NCBI GenBank assembly: GCA_903840415.1
Contig: CAIMFY010000082.1
Span: 1-64,000, forward strand
Direction: 5' to 3'
From: an uncultured Opitutia bacterium
Lineage (GTDB): Bacteria > Verrucomicrobiota > Verrucomicrobiia > Opitutales > Opitutaceae
Length of the DNA: 64,000 nucleotides
Shown: in pieces, positions 43,457 through 52,807 of the stretch
Position numbering within the stretch: the stretch's first letter is position 1
Layout: each line of letters opens with the position of its first letter
Made by a program: the position numbers and the translations under genes
Notes under the pieces: model-generated
The model's input: the letters and a program-made list of their open reading frames with translations, nothing else
What the model was told of the DNA's origin: nothing
Databases searched by the model: none

Positions 43457-45013
43457 ATGGAAAACCTTCGCGGGGCGCACGCCCCAACTTCGCGGATGAG
43501 GGTTACGGCCAAGGTGAAGACGTTCGTGCTCGACACGAATGTTCTCCTCCACGACCCCCAATCGATCTTCAAATTTGAGGACAACAACCTCGCCATTCCG
43601 GTCGAGGTGCTGGAGGAACTCGATTCCATCAAGGGCGAGCAATCCACCGAGCGCGGCCGCAGTGCACGGCGTGTGCACCGCATCCTGCAGGAATTGCTGC
43701 CCGATTCACGCTCGATGCACGAAGGTGTTGAACTTGCGAATGGCGGCACACTTTCCATCATCATCAACCCGTATCTGCTCGACACGGGTCGTCGCTCGCC
43801 GGCGATGGATCGGTTGCGAGCGATTCTGCCGGATTTGACGAAGAAGGACAACCGCATCATCGCCTCGGCGTTGTTCGTGCAGGAGCGCTTTCCGCCCCCG
43901 ACGATTCTCGTGACGAAGGACGTCAACGTGCAGCTCAAGGCGCGTGCGGTCGGACTCGAGTCGGAGGACTACCTCAACGATAAGGTGCCCGAGACCGACG
44001 AGGAGGCGAGCTACGCGGAAGTGAGCGTCAACGTTTATGAATTGCAGCGTTTCTGCTCGGAGGGCCTGTTTGAAGTCGAGGCCGAAGCGGCCAAGCGGCT
44101 GTCGCTCAACGAATATGTCCTGCTCCGCTCCGACGAGGGCAAGACGATGCCGGCCCGGTATTACGGCGATGCCCTCGTGCGCCGGCTGAAGATTCCGGAT
44201 TTTGTGAAAGCGCCTGGTGGGATTCCAGTGCGGGCGCGGAATTTGGAGCAGCAGTTTTTCATGGACGCGCTTCTGGACGACAGCATCCACCTGCTGACTT
44301 GCTTTGGCAAAGCGGGCACCGGTAAGACACTCCTTTCCGTCGCCTGCGCGCTCCACCAAACCCACGACGATCACTCCCACTACGATGGCGTCTCGATTTC
44401 GCGACCGGTGATCGCGCTGGGCAAGGATATCGGATTTCTCCCCGGCACGCTGGAAGAAAAAATGAAGCCGTGGCTTCAGCCGTATCACGACGCGCTCGAG
44501 GTGCTCATCCCCTCAAAACCGCCGAAAGATCCGCAGTTCGCTTCGAAGAAAGTTTCGAAGAAGAAACACAAGAATCGCGATGACCAACTTTACGCGACCA
44601 TGACGCCGCCGCAGCCGGTGCAAAATGGCCACGGTGGCCACGGTGGCTACGGTGGTGGAAACGGCGGCGCGGTGGTTAAACCCTACGAGCGGTTACTGAA
44701 GAGCGGACTCGTGGAAATCGAAGCACTTGCGTTCATCCGCGGTCGCTCGATCGCCCGGCGGTTTTTCATTCTGGATGAAGCGCAGCAACTCACGCCCCAC
44801 GAGGTGAAAACCGTCATCACTCGTATCAGCGAAGGTTCAAAAATCGTCCTGATCGGCGATCCGGCGCAGATCGACAATCCCTATGTGGATGCGCGCAGCA
44901 ACGGTCTCGTCTATTGTCACAACCGGATGAAGGGTCAGGCCATCCACGCGCACGTGAAGCTGATGAAGGGCGAACGCTCCAAGCTCGCCGAGTTGGCGGC
45001 GGACTTGCTGTAG
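43457..45013 (+). CDS. PIN-PhoH protein (PhoH-family ATPase)
   Basis: 518 residues from the ATG at 43457. Residues 12-150 are a PIN nuclease-like domain (TFVLDTNVLLHDP, LEELD, KKDNRIIASALF, TKDVN acidic residues). From about 255 comes the PhoH ATPase: FGKAGTGKTLL (Walker A), RPVIALGKDIGFLPGTLEEKM, and RRFFILDEAQQLTPHEVKTVITRI (Walker B), then VLIGDPAQIDNP. PIN-PhoH proteins are RNA-unwinding/ribonuclease candidates. Between the two ATPase halves an insertion of about 45 residues (about 355-415) is Lys-rich, then Gly/His/Tyr-rich (GHGGHGGYGGGNGG). I do not know this insertion from other PhoH proteins. Confidence 0.88.
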   Translation: MENLRGAHAPTSRMRVTAKVKTFVLDTNVLLHDPQSIFKFEDNNLAIPVEVLEELDSIKGEQSTERGRSARRVHRILQELLPDSRSMHEGVELANGGTLSIIINPYLLDTGRRSPAMDRLRAILPDLTKKDNRIIASALFVQERFPPPTILVTKDVNVQLKARAVGLESEDYLNDKVPETDEEASYAEVSVNVYELQRFCSEGLFEVEAEAAKRLSLNEYVLLRSDEGKTMPARYYGDALVRRLKIPDFVKAPGGIPVRARNLEQQFFMDALLDDSIHLLTCFGKAGTGKTLLSVACALHQTHDDHSHYDGVSISRPVIALGKDIGFLPGTLEEKMKPWLQPYHDALEVLIPSKPPKDPQFASKKVSKKKHKNRDDQLYATMTPPQPVQNGHGGHGGYGGGNGGAVVKPYERLLKSGLVEIEALAFIRGRSIARRFFILDEAQQLTPHEVKTVITRISEGSKIVLIGDPAQIDNPYVDARSNGLVYCHNRMKGQAIHAHVKLMKGERSKLAELAADLL

Positions 45014-45064
45014 GCAATCAACTCGCGGGCGCGATTGCGGGCGCGCAAAACGCGCTGCCCAACT

Positions 45065-45643
45065 TTACGCCGTGGCGCGTTTCGCGAGCAAGCTTGCGTG
45101 ACCGCGGCGTTGGGCGGCGTATTCCATTGTCAGGGTAAAACCGGTCGCAAAAAGCAGATCGCTCGCGAGGGTGTTGCGGAAAAACCAAATCGTCGGTGGA
45201 AATTCCGGCCGCCCAATTGTCAGCGCCTGGCACCAGCCGGCGGCAGTTTTCACGTAATACGGATCGCGCAGCCAGGCGTCGGTGTTGGTCGCGACGTAAA
45301 AGAAGAGCGAGCAGCCGAGCGCACCGCCGAGAAGCGTCATCCAATTTTTGCCGCTGGCGACCAGCGCACCCAGTGGCAGCGCAAAGGCGAAGCAAGCGAG
45401 GCGCGTCGCCACGCTGGGCCACGACCATTCCTCGTGAAACACCGTCGCGTAGTAGTGATTGAGGTAGAGATCGGAGAGCGTCAGCGCGAGAAACGGCACG
45501 AGCCAGAGACGCTTGTCGCGGAAATAAACGGCCCCGCAAAACGTGAGTGCCATCATCGGGGCGAAATTAGCCAGCACCGGCACATGGGCGCCAACAATGC
45601 GCCAGCCGGCGGCGAGCACGAGAAGGAATAGGGCGAGAGGCAT
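45065..45643 (-). CDS. DUF6580-like membrane protein
   Basis: 192 residues from the ATG at 45643. Five or six hydrophobic helices are visible, with the recognisable NFAPMMALTFCGAVYF and LALTLSDLYLNHYY motifs of the DUF6580 group, which has the look of an ECF-type substrate-binding membrane component. Function unassigned. The next gene upstream on the same strand is a cobalamin adenosyltransferase, 75 bases away, so a link with cobalamin is possible but not shown. I saw no cobalamin riboswitch in that gap. Confidence 0.65.
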   Translation of the reverse strand: MPLALFLLVLAAGWRIVGAHVPVLANFAPMMALTFCGAVYFRDKRLWLVPFLALTLSDLYLNHYYATVFHEEWSWPSVATRLACFAFALPLGALVASGKNWMTLLGGALGCSLFFYVATNTDAWLRDPYYVKTAAGWCQALTIGRPEFPPTIWFFRNTLASDLLFATGFTLTMEYAAQRRGHASLLAKRATA

Positions 45644-45718
45644 GGGAATTTTTCTGGGCGCAAACGCGGGCGATGACAAGCACAGCGTGTGTCAGGTATG
45701 CCCTAACTTTAGCGCGGC

Positions 45719-46261
45719 TCATTGCTCGGCTTCGCGTGCCAGTAGCCACATCAGATCAGATAGGCGGTTTACGAATTGGCGGATCTCTAGCCGCACGCAC
45801 CGGCCGCTCGCCGAGAGCGTGGCGATCCGGCGTTCGGCGCGGCGCGCCGCAACGCGGGCGAGATCGAAGGCGGTGGCGCGCGCATTGGCGCCGGGGGTGG
45901 CCCAGTTATCGAATTTCAAGCCGCGCGCCTCGAGCGCGGCGACGGCAGCATCGAGTCGCGTGACGTCGGAAGTGGCGAGTTTTTCAAACTTAGATTTAGC
46001 GTAGCGCTTCGCGTCGGCGTCCGCGCAAGCGAGCTCGCCCATCAAGGCGACCAGATTTTTCTGGACGGTAGTCAGCAGCGAACTCGCCGTGGCGCCGCGC
46101 GGCCCGCGGGCGAGTAGCGATTTCACCGCGCCGAGGGCGACGTTGAGTTCGTCGCACGCCCCGACTGCTTCGATCTGCGGATGATCTTTTGGCACACGCT
46201 GGCCGTAGAGGAGGCCGGTCGTGCCGTCGTCGCCGGTGCGGGTGGCGATCGAGCGCGACAT
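45719..46261 (-). CDS. PduO-type ATP:cob(I)alamin adenosyltransferase
   Basis: 180 residues, a trimeric five-helix adenosyltransferase that makes adenosylcobalamin from cob(I)alamin and ATP. Signature regions: the N-terminal ATP motif TRTGDDGTTGLLYGQRVPKD, VGACDELNVALGAVK, and the C-terminal RRAERRIATL and FVNRLSDLMWLLAR blocks, with RxxxR/N residues for ATP. It is 11 bases downstream of the Gfo/Idh/MocA gene, so probably in one transcript with peptide deformylase, the oxidoreductase and DUF6580. Confidence 0.9.
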   Translation of the reverse strand: MSRSIATRTGDDGTTGLLYGQRVPKDHPQIEAVGACDELNVALGAVKSLLARGPRGATASSLLTTVQKNLVALMGELACADADAKRYAKSKFEKLATSDVTRLDAAVAALEARGLKFDNWATPGANARATAFDLARVAARRAERRIATLSASGRCVRLEIRQFVNRLSDLMWLLAREAEQ

Positions 46262-46272
46262 GCGGGAGCGCC

Positions 46273-47349
46273 TCAGGCGATTTTCCGCGCGGCGAGTTGC
46301 GCGCGGAGGCAGAGTTCGGCGGCCTTGAAGGCGTGCGCCTGCGTCATCGCTTTCTCGGTGCGGTTGAGGCAGTCGAGAATGAGCTGGCCGAAGAAGCGGA
46401 AGCCGACCTGACCGGCAACGTTGAGGTGTTGCTCGCCCTTCTCATCGACCAGATAAACGTGATCACTGGTTTTTTCGCGGCCAACATCGATGTATTTGCG
46501 CAGCTCGATGTAACCTTTCGTGCCGAGGATGACCGTGCGGCCATCGCCCCAAGTGCCAAGCCCATCGGGCGTGAACCAATCGACTCGGATATAGTTTGAG
46601 GAACCGTTGTCGCCGAGCAACGACGCTTCGCCGAAGTCCTCGAACTCGGGTTTATCGGGATTGGCGTAGTTGCCCACTGCCGCCTGGGTGACGGTGGCGT
46701 CGGTTGCTCCGGTGTAAGTGAGAAACTGCTCGAACTGGTGGCTACCGATGTCGCAGAGGATGCCGCCATAGCTCGCCTTTTCGAAAAACCACGCCGGTCG
46801 GCCGGCCTTGCCGAGCCGATGGGGTCCGAGGCCGATGACTTGAATAACGCGGCCAATCGCGCCGCCGGCGACGAGATCGGTGGCGTGCATCGCGGATTCG
46901 ACATGCAGCCGCTCAGAAAAATACACCATGTATTTCCGACCGGTGCGGGCAACGGCGGCCTTCGCCAGATCGAGTTGGGAGAGCGACGTGAACGGTGTTT
47001 TGTCGGTGAAATAATCCTTGCCCGCTGCCATCACTCGACAGCCGAGTGGTCCGCGGTCGCAGGGCACGGCGGCCGCGGCGACGAGTGTCACCGCCGATTC
47101 AGCGAGAATTTCGTCGAGCGAGCGGGCGACGCCGGCCTGCGGGTATTTGGCGCGGAAGGCCTCCACTTTTTTTGGATCCGGATCGTAAACCCATTTTAGG
47201 TCGGCGCCGGCCTCAAGCAGGCCGTTGCACATGCCGTAAATGTGGCCGTGGTCGAGATGCGCGGCGGCGAAAACAAATTCGCCGGGCTTCACGACCGGGC
47301 TGGGTTTGCCCTGCGGCGCGTAGTTCATTCCGTCCGATTTCTGGGTCAT
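46273..47349 (-). CDS. Gfo/Idh/MocA family oxidoreductase
   Basis: 358 residues. The N-terminal Rossmann half carries HLDHGHIYGMCNGLLEAGADLKWVYDPDP and FRAKYPQAGVARSLDEIL. The DKTPFTSLSQL segment stands where EKP is usual. The C-terminal alpha/beta domain has GLGPHRLGKAGRPAWFF and GGILCDIGSHQFEQFL, the latter holding the conserved catalytic-site Asp/His pair. Substrate class (sugar or inositol derivative) cannot be told. Its GxGxxG nucleotide loop is not in the standard form. The start overlaps the peptide deformylase stop by four bases. Confidence 0.85.
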   Translation of the reverse strand: MTQKSDGMNYAPQGKPSPVVKPGEFVFAAAHLDHGHIYGMCNGLLEAGADLKWVYDPDPKKVEAFRAKYPQAGVARSLDEILAESAVTLVAAAAVPCDRGPLGCRVMAAGKDYFTDKTPFTSLSQLDLAKAAVARTGRKYMVYFSERLHVESAMHATDLVAGGAIGRVIQVIGLGPHRLGKAGRPAWFFEKASYGGILCDIGSHQFEQFLTYTGATDATVTQAAVGNYANPDKPEFEDFGEASLLGDNGSSNYIRVDWFTPDGLGTWGDGRTVILGTKGYIELRKYIDVGREKTSDHVYLVDEKGEQHLNVAGQVGFRFFGQLILDCLNRTEKAMTQAHAFKAAELCLRAQLAARKIA

Positions 47350-47927
47350 GAGGTATTTTTTTTATTCGCAGCTTCGCGGGTTACCTTGGCGAGGGCCTTG
47401 ATGACCTCGTCCAGATCGGCGCGAATTTTTTTCTCCATCCGATCGATAAACAGCACGCCGTTGAGATGATCGGCTTCGTGCTGGATGCACCGGGCAAACA
47501 ATCCGTCGCACTCCAACAGGTGGGGCACACCGCGTTCGTCTTGAAACTTCACCGTGATGGCGTCGGGCCGCGCGATGTCGCCGCGAATCTGCGGAAACGA
47601 CAAACAGCCTTCCTCGACGACAAACTCCTCGGTGCCGCGGGCGACGGCAATGACTGGGTTCACGATGACCAAGGGCATGAACAGCTCCAGTGGCGGGCGG
47701 GCCCCATCGATTTTCCAGCGAAAATCCGGCTCGGCTTCGCGCAAATCGACCACGCAGAGCTGGAGCGCGCGACCGATCTGCTGGGCGGCCAGCCCGATGC
47801 CGCGAGCCTCGTGCATGGTGTCGATCATGTCATTTGCCAGCGCGACCAGATCCGCTCCGAATACCTTCACGGGCGCGCCTTTCTTGCGCAAAAGTGGATT
47901 ATTATAGCGAACAATGGGCAGGGACAT
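47346..47927 (-). CDS. def: Peptide deformylase
   Basis: 193 residues from the ATG at 47927. All three signature motifs are intact: GIGLAAQQIG (GxGLAAxQ), EGCLSFP (metal Cys), and QHEADHLNGVLF (HExDH, two metal His and catalytic Glu). The enzyme removes the N-formyl group from new polypeptides. The longer upstream extension toward 48551 runs opposite to the neighbouring gene and is not coding. Confidence 0.94.
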   Translation of the reverse strand: MSLPIVRYNNPLLRKKGAPVKVFGADLVALANDMIDTMHEARGIGLAAQQIGRALQLCVVDLREAEPDFRWKIDGARPPLELFMPLVIVNPVIAVARGTEEFVVEEGCLSFPQIRGDIARPDAITVKFQDERGVPHLLECDGLFARCIQHEADHLNGVLFIDRMEKKIRADLDEVIKALAKVTREAANKKNTS

Positions 47928-47991
47928 CGGTCGGATAGTTGGCCAGCGTGGGTTTGCATCTGTGCGCCCGCAAACATAATACTTTCCATCG

Positions 47992-49653
47992 ATGAGCGAT
48001 CCTGCCGCCGTCTCTCGCCCGCCGTTCACCGCCTTCGCGCTGGTGCTCGTCGGCTTGGCGGTGGCCTTTGCGGCTTGGTCACTGCCGGCCAACCTCAAAT
48101 CGACCAACCCGGCGCTGCTGCGGGCCGCGGGAGAGGACACGCCGACCCTCGGCGGCTTCGGCCGCGACTTGGTGGATCTAGAGAAAATCGGCCCGGCCGC
48201 ATTGGTGCTGGCCGCGGCGCGCGCGACTGACGATCCGCGCGCCCCCGCATTGGCAAATGCACTCGACGCTTCCGCGGCGAAACAACCTGCGCTCGTCGCT
48301 TGGGGCGGCTGGGATCCATTTCTCGATCCGTTGTTCAACCTACGGGCCGACTCGGGCCGCCGCGTGAGCACGCCCGTGCTCACCTTCCTCATCCCCATCT
48401 CGGCGCGCGAAAAACTCCGCGCTTCGCTCGCCAACTCCGGCTCGCTCGGCGTGCAGACGCTCCTGAAGTTGCGTGATCTCACCGCGACCGGGCGTTTTGT
48501 GCCGGCCGCGCGTGCCGGCGGCCAGCCGCTCGATGCGCTCATCCTGCTCACGTCGCTGCTTTACCAAGGCGAACGTTTCTCTCCGCCGCTCCAGCGGGAA
48601 CTGCGCGCGCTGGCCGAGGCTGCGTTGGATAAAAAGCAACTCGGCGAACTGGAGCCTTTTTTTCTGGATCTGCTTTCACTCGGCCGGCGGCTGGATTGGA
48701 CGCAGTTGAGCGAACTGCTCCGCCGCACCGAGAACACCAAGACGGTGGGCGAGTTTGCGCACCTCGCCCGGGTGGCCCCCGATCAATTGCCGATCATTTA
48801 TGCCGCGTCGCTGTTTTCCGATACGGCCGATCCGGTGGCGAGCTACTTGATTCAGTTCGGAAAAAACGGGCTCGCTGATTTGCGGCTGGCGCTCGCCCTT
48901 GGCCAGGGTGCCGTGAAAGAATTGCTCGCGCGACAGGTGCCCGTGAATCGTGGCGCGAGTGCCGCTCTCAGCGTTCTTGCATCCTTTGCGCTGCTGCACC
49001 CGCAGCTGATGCTGGCTTTCAAATACCTCGGCTACGCGCTCGGCGTGTGGTTCGTGCTGCGGGGCCTCGATCGCGCAGTGGTCGGCCCGCTGGAGCGGAA
49101 GCTGGCGTTGCCGGCCCTCACGCACTTGCGCAGTGGCGTGCTGGCGGTCGTGTTTGCCGGTATGCTGGTCGTGGCGACTGAGCCGTTCCTGCTGCGCGCC
49201 GCGCCGCCCTCCGAATACCAGTTGCGCCTGCGCCTCCCCGTCCTCGTCGTTTCCGCTGAAGTTTCCGTTCCCGAAAAATCTCAACCCGCCACCACCATGG
49301 ACACTTCCACGCTTCTCTCCATCGCGCTGTTTGCCTCGCTGCAAATCGCGATGTATTTCACCTGCCTCGTCAAAATCCGCGAGGTCTCCCGCCAGTCCGT
49401 GCCGCCGCTCGTGAAGCTCAAGCTGATGGAGAACGAGGAGAATCTCTTCGACGGCGGCCTCTACGTCGGTATCGCCGGCACGGCGACTGCGCTCCTGCTG
49501 CAGGTGCTCCGCGTGATCGAGCCCAACCTCCTCGCCGCCTACGCCTCGAATCTCTTCGGCATCATCTGCGTCGCACTCGTGAAAATCCGCCATGTGCGCG
49601 ACTACAAGCGGCAGCTCATCCTCGAGGCGCAGGCTGAGTCGAAGCTGACGTGA
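47992..49653 (+). CDS. Unknown multi-pass membrane protein
   Basis: 553 residues; I do not recognise the family. An N-terminal membrane segment (FALVLVGLAVAFAAWSL, about 14-30) is followed by a 300-residue soluble, Leu- and Ala-rich alpha-helical region (several ELL/LLRRTE-like repeats). Hydrophobic segments then lie near 335-360, 380-398, 440-460, 488-505 and 515-530. A conserved-looking stretch in the C-terminal half, KLMENEENLFDGGLYVGIAG, is acidic. It starts 64 bases from the divergent def gene and ends 4 bases before the coiled-coil gene, with which it must be co-transcribed. Confidence 0.6.
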   Translation: MSDPAAVSRPPFTAFALVLVGLAVAFAAWSLPANLKSTNPALLRAAGEDTPTLGGFGRDLVDLEKIGPAALVLAAARATDDPRAPALANALDASAAKQPALVAWGGWDPFLDPLFNLRADSGRRVSTPVLTFLIPISAREKLRASLANSGSLGVQTLLKLRDLTATGRFVPAARAGGQPLDALILLTSLLYQGERFSPPLQRELRALAEAALDKKQLGELEPFFLDLLSLGRRLDWTQLSELLRRTENTKTVGEFAHLARVAPDQLPIIYAASLFSDTADPVASYLIQFGKNGLADLRLALALGQGAVKELLARQVPVNRGASAALSVLASFALLHPQLMLAFKYLGYALGVWFVLRGLDRAVVGPLERKLALPALTHLRSGVLAVVFAGMLVVATEPFLLRAAPPSEYQLRLRLPVLVVSAEVSVPEKSQPATTMDTSTLLSIALFASLQIAMYFTCLVKIREVSRQSVPPLVKLKLMENEENLFDGGLYVGIAGTATALLLQVLRVIEPNLLAAYASNLFGIICVALVKIRHVRDYKRQLILEAQAESKLT

Positions 49654-49657
49654 CGTC

Positions 49658-51070
49658 ATGAACAAGACGCTCCTCCTTATCATCTGCGACTTCCTCCTGC
49701 TGAATCTCCTCGCGCTCACGCGCTGGGAGAAAGCGGAGCCGCCGCGTCCCGTGCAGGCGCCGGTCCCCGAAATGGCCGCCAACGCCGTCACCAAGGATCA
49801 GGACCTCGTCGAGGCGATGCGCCAGTCGCTCGCTGACGAGTCGACGCAGCGCAACCAGCTCGCCGAAAAACTTTCTGCGACCGACGCCGCGCTAGCGGCC
49901 CGCGAGCAAAGCCTGACGGCTGCGCAAGCTGAGAAGAACGCGCTCGCGGCCGAGAAGATCACGCTCGCGAGTTCGCTCACGGAGTCGCAGCGCAACATCG
50001 CCGACCTCGGCAAGCGTTTCGCCGCTGCGGCGCAGGAAGCGACCATGACGAAGGACCAACTCGCGCAACTCCAGCGCGACCTCGCCGACAAACAGGCCGA
50101 GGGCGCTCGTCAAGCCCAGGCGCTCACCGCCCGTCAAAAGGAACTCGAAGACGCGAACAAGAAAATCAACGGCCTCTACACCATGGTCGCGCTCGCCGAT
50201 CAGGAAAAGAAAACGCTCAAGGAAACGGCCGACACGCTGAAGACCCAGGTCGAGGTCGAGCGCCAGGAGCGAGCCAAGGTGCAGGAAACCGCTACGCAAC
50301 TCGCGCAAGGTGTCGGCCAGCTCGCCGAAAAATCCGGCGAACTCACCAAGGAGATCCGCGACAACCGCCCGATCAACGCGAATGTGCTCTTCAATGATTT
50401 CCTCGCGAATCGCGTGAGCACGACGTTTGCCGCGACCCACAAGGGCTTTCTCGGCCCGACCAATCGCACGAAGGAAGCGCGCACGGTTCTCTTCACCGAC
50501 GGCCGCCAAATTTACGCGCTCCTCCATGTCGCTGACACGATTTTTTCGTTCAGCGAAGTCGGCGACAACTGGGAAAAATTCTCCATCGAGTTCTCGCATC
50601 CGCCCGCCTATCGCAGCGCCGCCGGTGTGCTCCAATTCCTGGCCCACGATCCGCGCGTGATCGTCATTCCTGTCGATGCGGCACAGGCGGCGGCGCTTGG
50701 GGCGAAGGTTTATCCGCTCGCCGCGGAACCGTTCAAATTCCCCGAGGCCGTGCTCATCAGCGGCGGCGGAAAAGGCTACGGCGAAGTCGGCTTCAAGCTG
50801 GATGCGGCCGAGCCAAATTTCGTGCGCGTGGACAACCGGATTTTCAAGCGGCTCTTCGGCGACTTTGCGCCGTCGCGCGGCGATTTGGTTTTCAGCAAGA
50901 CCGGCGAACTGCTCGGCATTATGGTCAACAGCGACTATTGCGCGGTGCTGAAGGACTTCACTCCGACGAAAACCATCCGCACCGGCGACGACATCATCTC
51001 CCAACAAACCGGTCCGCTCCTCGACGATCTCAGCGCGCGGGTTCGCGGGTTGCCGATAAATTTGCAGTGA
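49658..51070 (+). CDS. Membrane-anchored coiled-coil protein of unknown function
   Basis: 470 residues. An N-terminal hydrophobic helix (TLLLIICDFLLLNLLALTRW, residues about 4-23) anchors a long coiled coil (about 45-235), rich in Ala, Gln, Glu and Leu, without prolines. A globular C-terminal region (about 240-470) follows; its segments include GFLGPTNRTKEARTVLFTDG, ISGGGKGYGEVGFKLD and GELLGIMVNSDYCAVL, reminiscent of a degraded protease or peptidase-like fold but lacking an obvious catalytic triad. I cannot name the family. It is likely the partner of the preceding membrane protein. Confidence 0.6.
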   Translation: MNKTLLLIICDFLLLNLLALTRWEKAEPPRPVQAPVPEMAANAVTKDQDLVEAMRQSLADESTQRNQLAEKLSATDAALAAREQSLTAAQAEKNALAAEKITLASSLTESQRNIADLGKRFAAAAQEATMTKDQLAQLQRDLADKQAEGARQAQALTARQKELEDANKKINGLYTMVALADQEKKTLKETADTLKTQVEVERQERAKVQETATQLAQGVGQLAEKSGELTKEIRDNRPINANVLFNDFLANRVSTTFAATHKGFLGPTNRTKEARTVLFTDGRQIYALLHVADTIFSFSEVGDNWEKFSIEFSHPPAYRSAAGVLQFLAHDPRVIVIPVDAAQAAALGAKVYPLAAEPFKFPEAVLISGGGKGYGEVGFKLDAAEPNFVRVDNRIFKRLFGDFAPSRGDLVFSKTGELLGIMVNSDYCAVLKDFTPTKTIRTGDDIISQQTGPLLDDLSARVRGLPINLQ

Positions 51071-51088
51071 GCCGGCCTGCTGCCGCGC

Positions 51089-52657
51089 TCAGTGGGTGCC
51101 TTCGGCCACGTGTCGGATGCGCAGCGCGAGATAAGGACGGCCGGGGAGTGCGACAGTTTTCTTCGCAGCGTCTTCGAAGACGTAGGCGTCGCGCTTCTTC
51201 GTGACGAAAGTGCCGGGCACCGCGGTGACGGTCATATTCCACGTGTCGAGGATCTCGACTTGGAAGACGAGGCCGTCCTTCAAGCCTTCCTTGTAGAGCG
51301 CGAACGGCCAGTTCGTCGGAGTGTCTTTGCCGAAGTAGATCAGGTAGTATTCGCCTGCCTTGCCGGCGGTGCGTTCGTCCTGCCACTTGTCGATCATGTC
51401 GATGCCGGTGGCGGGCGAGTCCTCCATCACCTGCCGCAAAAAAGCGAGTCGCGCGGGGCTTTGACCCTGAAAGACGCCGCCTTTCGACCACCAGAGGACG
51501 TCGTCGGCCGGGTGGAGAAACGTTTCGCCGTGGCCGACGTAGGTGCCGGCGATGAGGCCGTTCCAAAAGCGGAAGACGAGTTCCTCCGCGGAGAGCTGGC
51601 CCCAGCGCGAGGGAATGTTGCCCTCGTATTTCACCTCGTCGAAGACGATCGGTTTGCGGTAGGCGTCGCGGTAGAGCACGGCCCGTTCGGGATCGACGAC
51701 GGCGGCGCCGTTCTGGATGCTGGCGTGCGTGACCCACGGCTGCGTGTGGTTGTAGATTTTCGAACCATTGTGGATCGAACGGAGGTGCGCGTAGGGATCG
51801 GAGGCTTGGACGATTTGGAAAAACCGATCCCAGTCGGACTCGGTTTTCTCCTTCATGAAATCAAACTCGTTAGCGAGCGACCACCAGACGTTGCGGAAGG
51901 CGGCGAGCCGCGCGACGACGTAGCGGAGGTAGCGATCGTCGCTCGCGGCATCCATGCGGTCGAAGCCCCAGCGACCCTTGTCGTATGGGTGAAACAAAAT
52001 CAGGTCGGCCTCGATGCCGAGGTCGCGGAGCTGGGCGAGGCGTTTTTCGAGGTGATGGAAAAACTCCGGGTTGAAGCGCGTGAAGTCCCACGTCGTGGGC
52101 GGCGTGCCGGCAAACGGATAGTAAACGGGATCGTTTTTGTTCCACTCGTAGTTTTTGGGAAAAACGCACATGCGGAGTTTGTTGAACGGCGAACTCGCAA
52201 GGGTTTTTAGCGTGGCTTCCTCGAGGGCGTCGCCTTGGTGGATCCACGCGTAGCACGTCGTGCCGATCTGGCGGAAGGGCGTGCCGTCGGCATAGGCGAA
52301 ATGAAACGTGTGCGCGACCCGCACTGAGCCGTGATTTGCGGCGGATGGCGCGACGGCGGTGAACGTGCCGGACTTGCCGTCGAGTTCATGGCGGTTGCTG
52401 TGCGTGACGTAGCGCCACTCGCCTGAAACTTCGGGCATGAAGCGCACGCGATACGTGCCGGAGCCGTCGTAGAAGCCGGTGACGTCGTGCTTGGTTTCGG
52501 CTTGGGTGAACGTGGCGGTGAGCGTCACGTCGGTGAACGGATTGCCGTCCGCGGGGCCGTCGAGCGCGGCTTCGAATAATCCCCAGCGTTCGATGGAAGA
52601 CTGAGCGAGCGCGAGGGGCACAACCAAGAATGCAAGGGCTAGAATGAGGGGGCGCAT
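51089..52657 (-). CDS. DUF5060/DUF4038 glycoside hydrolase-like protein
   Basis: 522 residues with signal peptide [19 protein letters not shown]. Residues about 22-95 are a DUF5060 beta-sandwich ([11 protein letters not shown] to YVTHSNRH). The DUF4038-like (beta/alpha)8 domain follows ([40 protein letters not shown] with the expected acid/base Glu, and [12 protein letters not shown] with the expected nucleophile Glu). A C-terminal beta domain of the DUF5605 type ends it. The TIM-barrel residues fit a retaining glycosidase such as an apiosidase-like enzyme; the substrate is not known. It lies in the region between the coiled-coil gene and the TonB-dependent receptor. Confidence 0.8.
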   Translation of the reverse strand: MRPLILALAFLVVPLALAQSSIERWGLFEAALDGPADGNPFTDVTLTATFTQAETKHDVTGFYDGSGTYRVRFMPEVSGEWRYVTHSNRHELDGKSGTFTAVAPSAANHGSVRVAHTFHFAYADGTPFRQIGTTCYAWIHQGDALEEATLKTLASSPFNKLRMCVFPKNYEWNKNDPVYYPFAGTPPTTWDFTRFNPEFFHHLEKRLAQLRDLGIEADLILFHPYDKGRWGFDRMDAASDDRYLRYVVARLAAFRNVWWSLANEFDFMKEKTESDWDRFFQIVQASDPYAHLRSIHNGSKIYNHTQPWVTHASIQNGAAVVDPERAVLYRDAYRKPIVFDEVKYEGNIPSRWGQLSAEELVFRFWNGLIAGTYVGHGETFLHPADDVLWWSKGGVFQGQSPARLAFLRQVMEDSPATGIDMIDKWQDERTAGKAGEYYLIYFGKDTPTNWPFALYKEGLKDGLVFQVEILDTWNMTVTAVPGTFVTKKRDAYVFEDAAKKTVALPGRPYLALRIRHVAEGTH

Positions 52658-52741
52658 GATTCAGGTGAAGCCGGGCTTCGAATGGGGCGGGGTGCTGGTG
52701 GTGATGCCGGCGAAGTTTTGCGCCAGGTCGGGCGGCATGAC

Positions 52742-52780
52742 GAGGGGGAAAATAAAAAGGCCCGCCGAAGCGGGCCTTGG
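52742..52780 (-). terminator. Rho-independent terminator of the TonB receptor gene
   Basis: Read on the minus strand, the perfect 9-bp stem aaggcccgc / gcgggcctt (arms 52770-52778 and 52757-52765, 4-base ttcg loop) is followed by TTTTTATTTT. It sits about 30 bases beyond the receptor stop at 52808. This is the clearest terminator in the window. Confidence 0.9.
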
Positions 52781-52807
52781 AAACTATTCGATTCGCTAGT
52801 CGTGCGA

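Noticed and set aside
45644-45718. Cobalamin riboswitch between the adenosyltransferase and DUF6580 genes
   Set aside because: The gap is only 75 bases and lacks a B12-box-like core.
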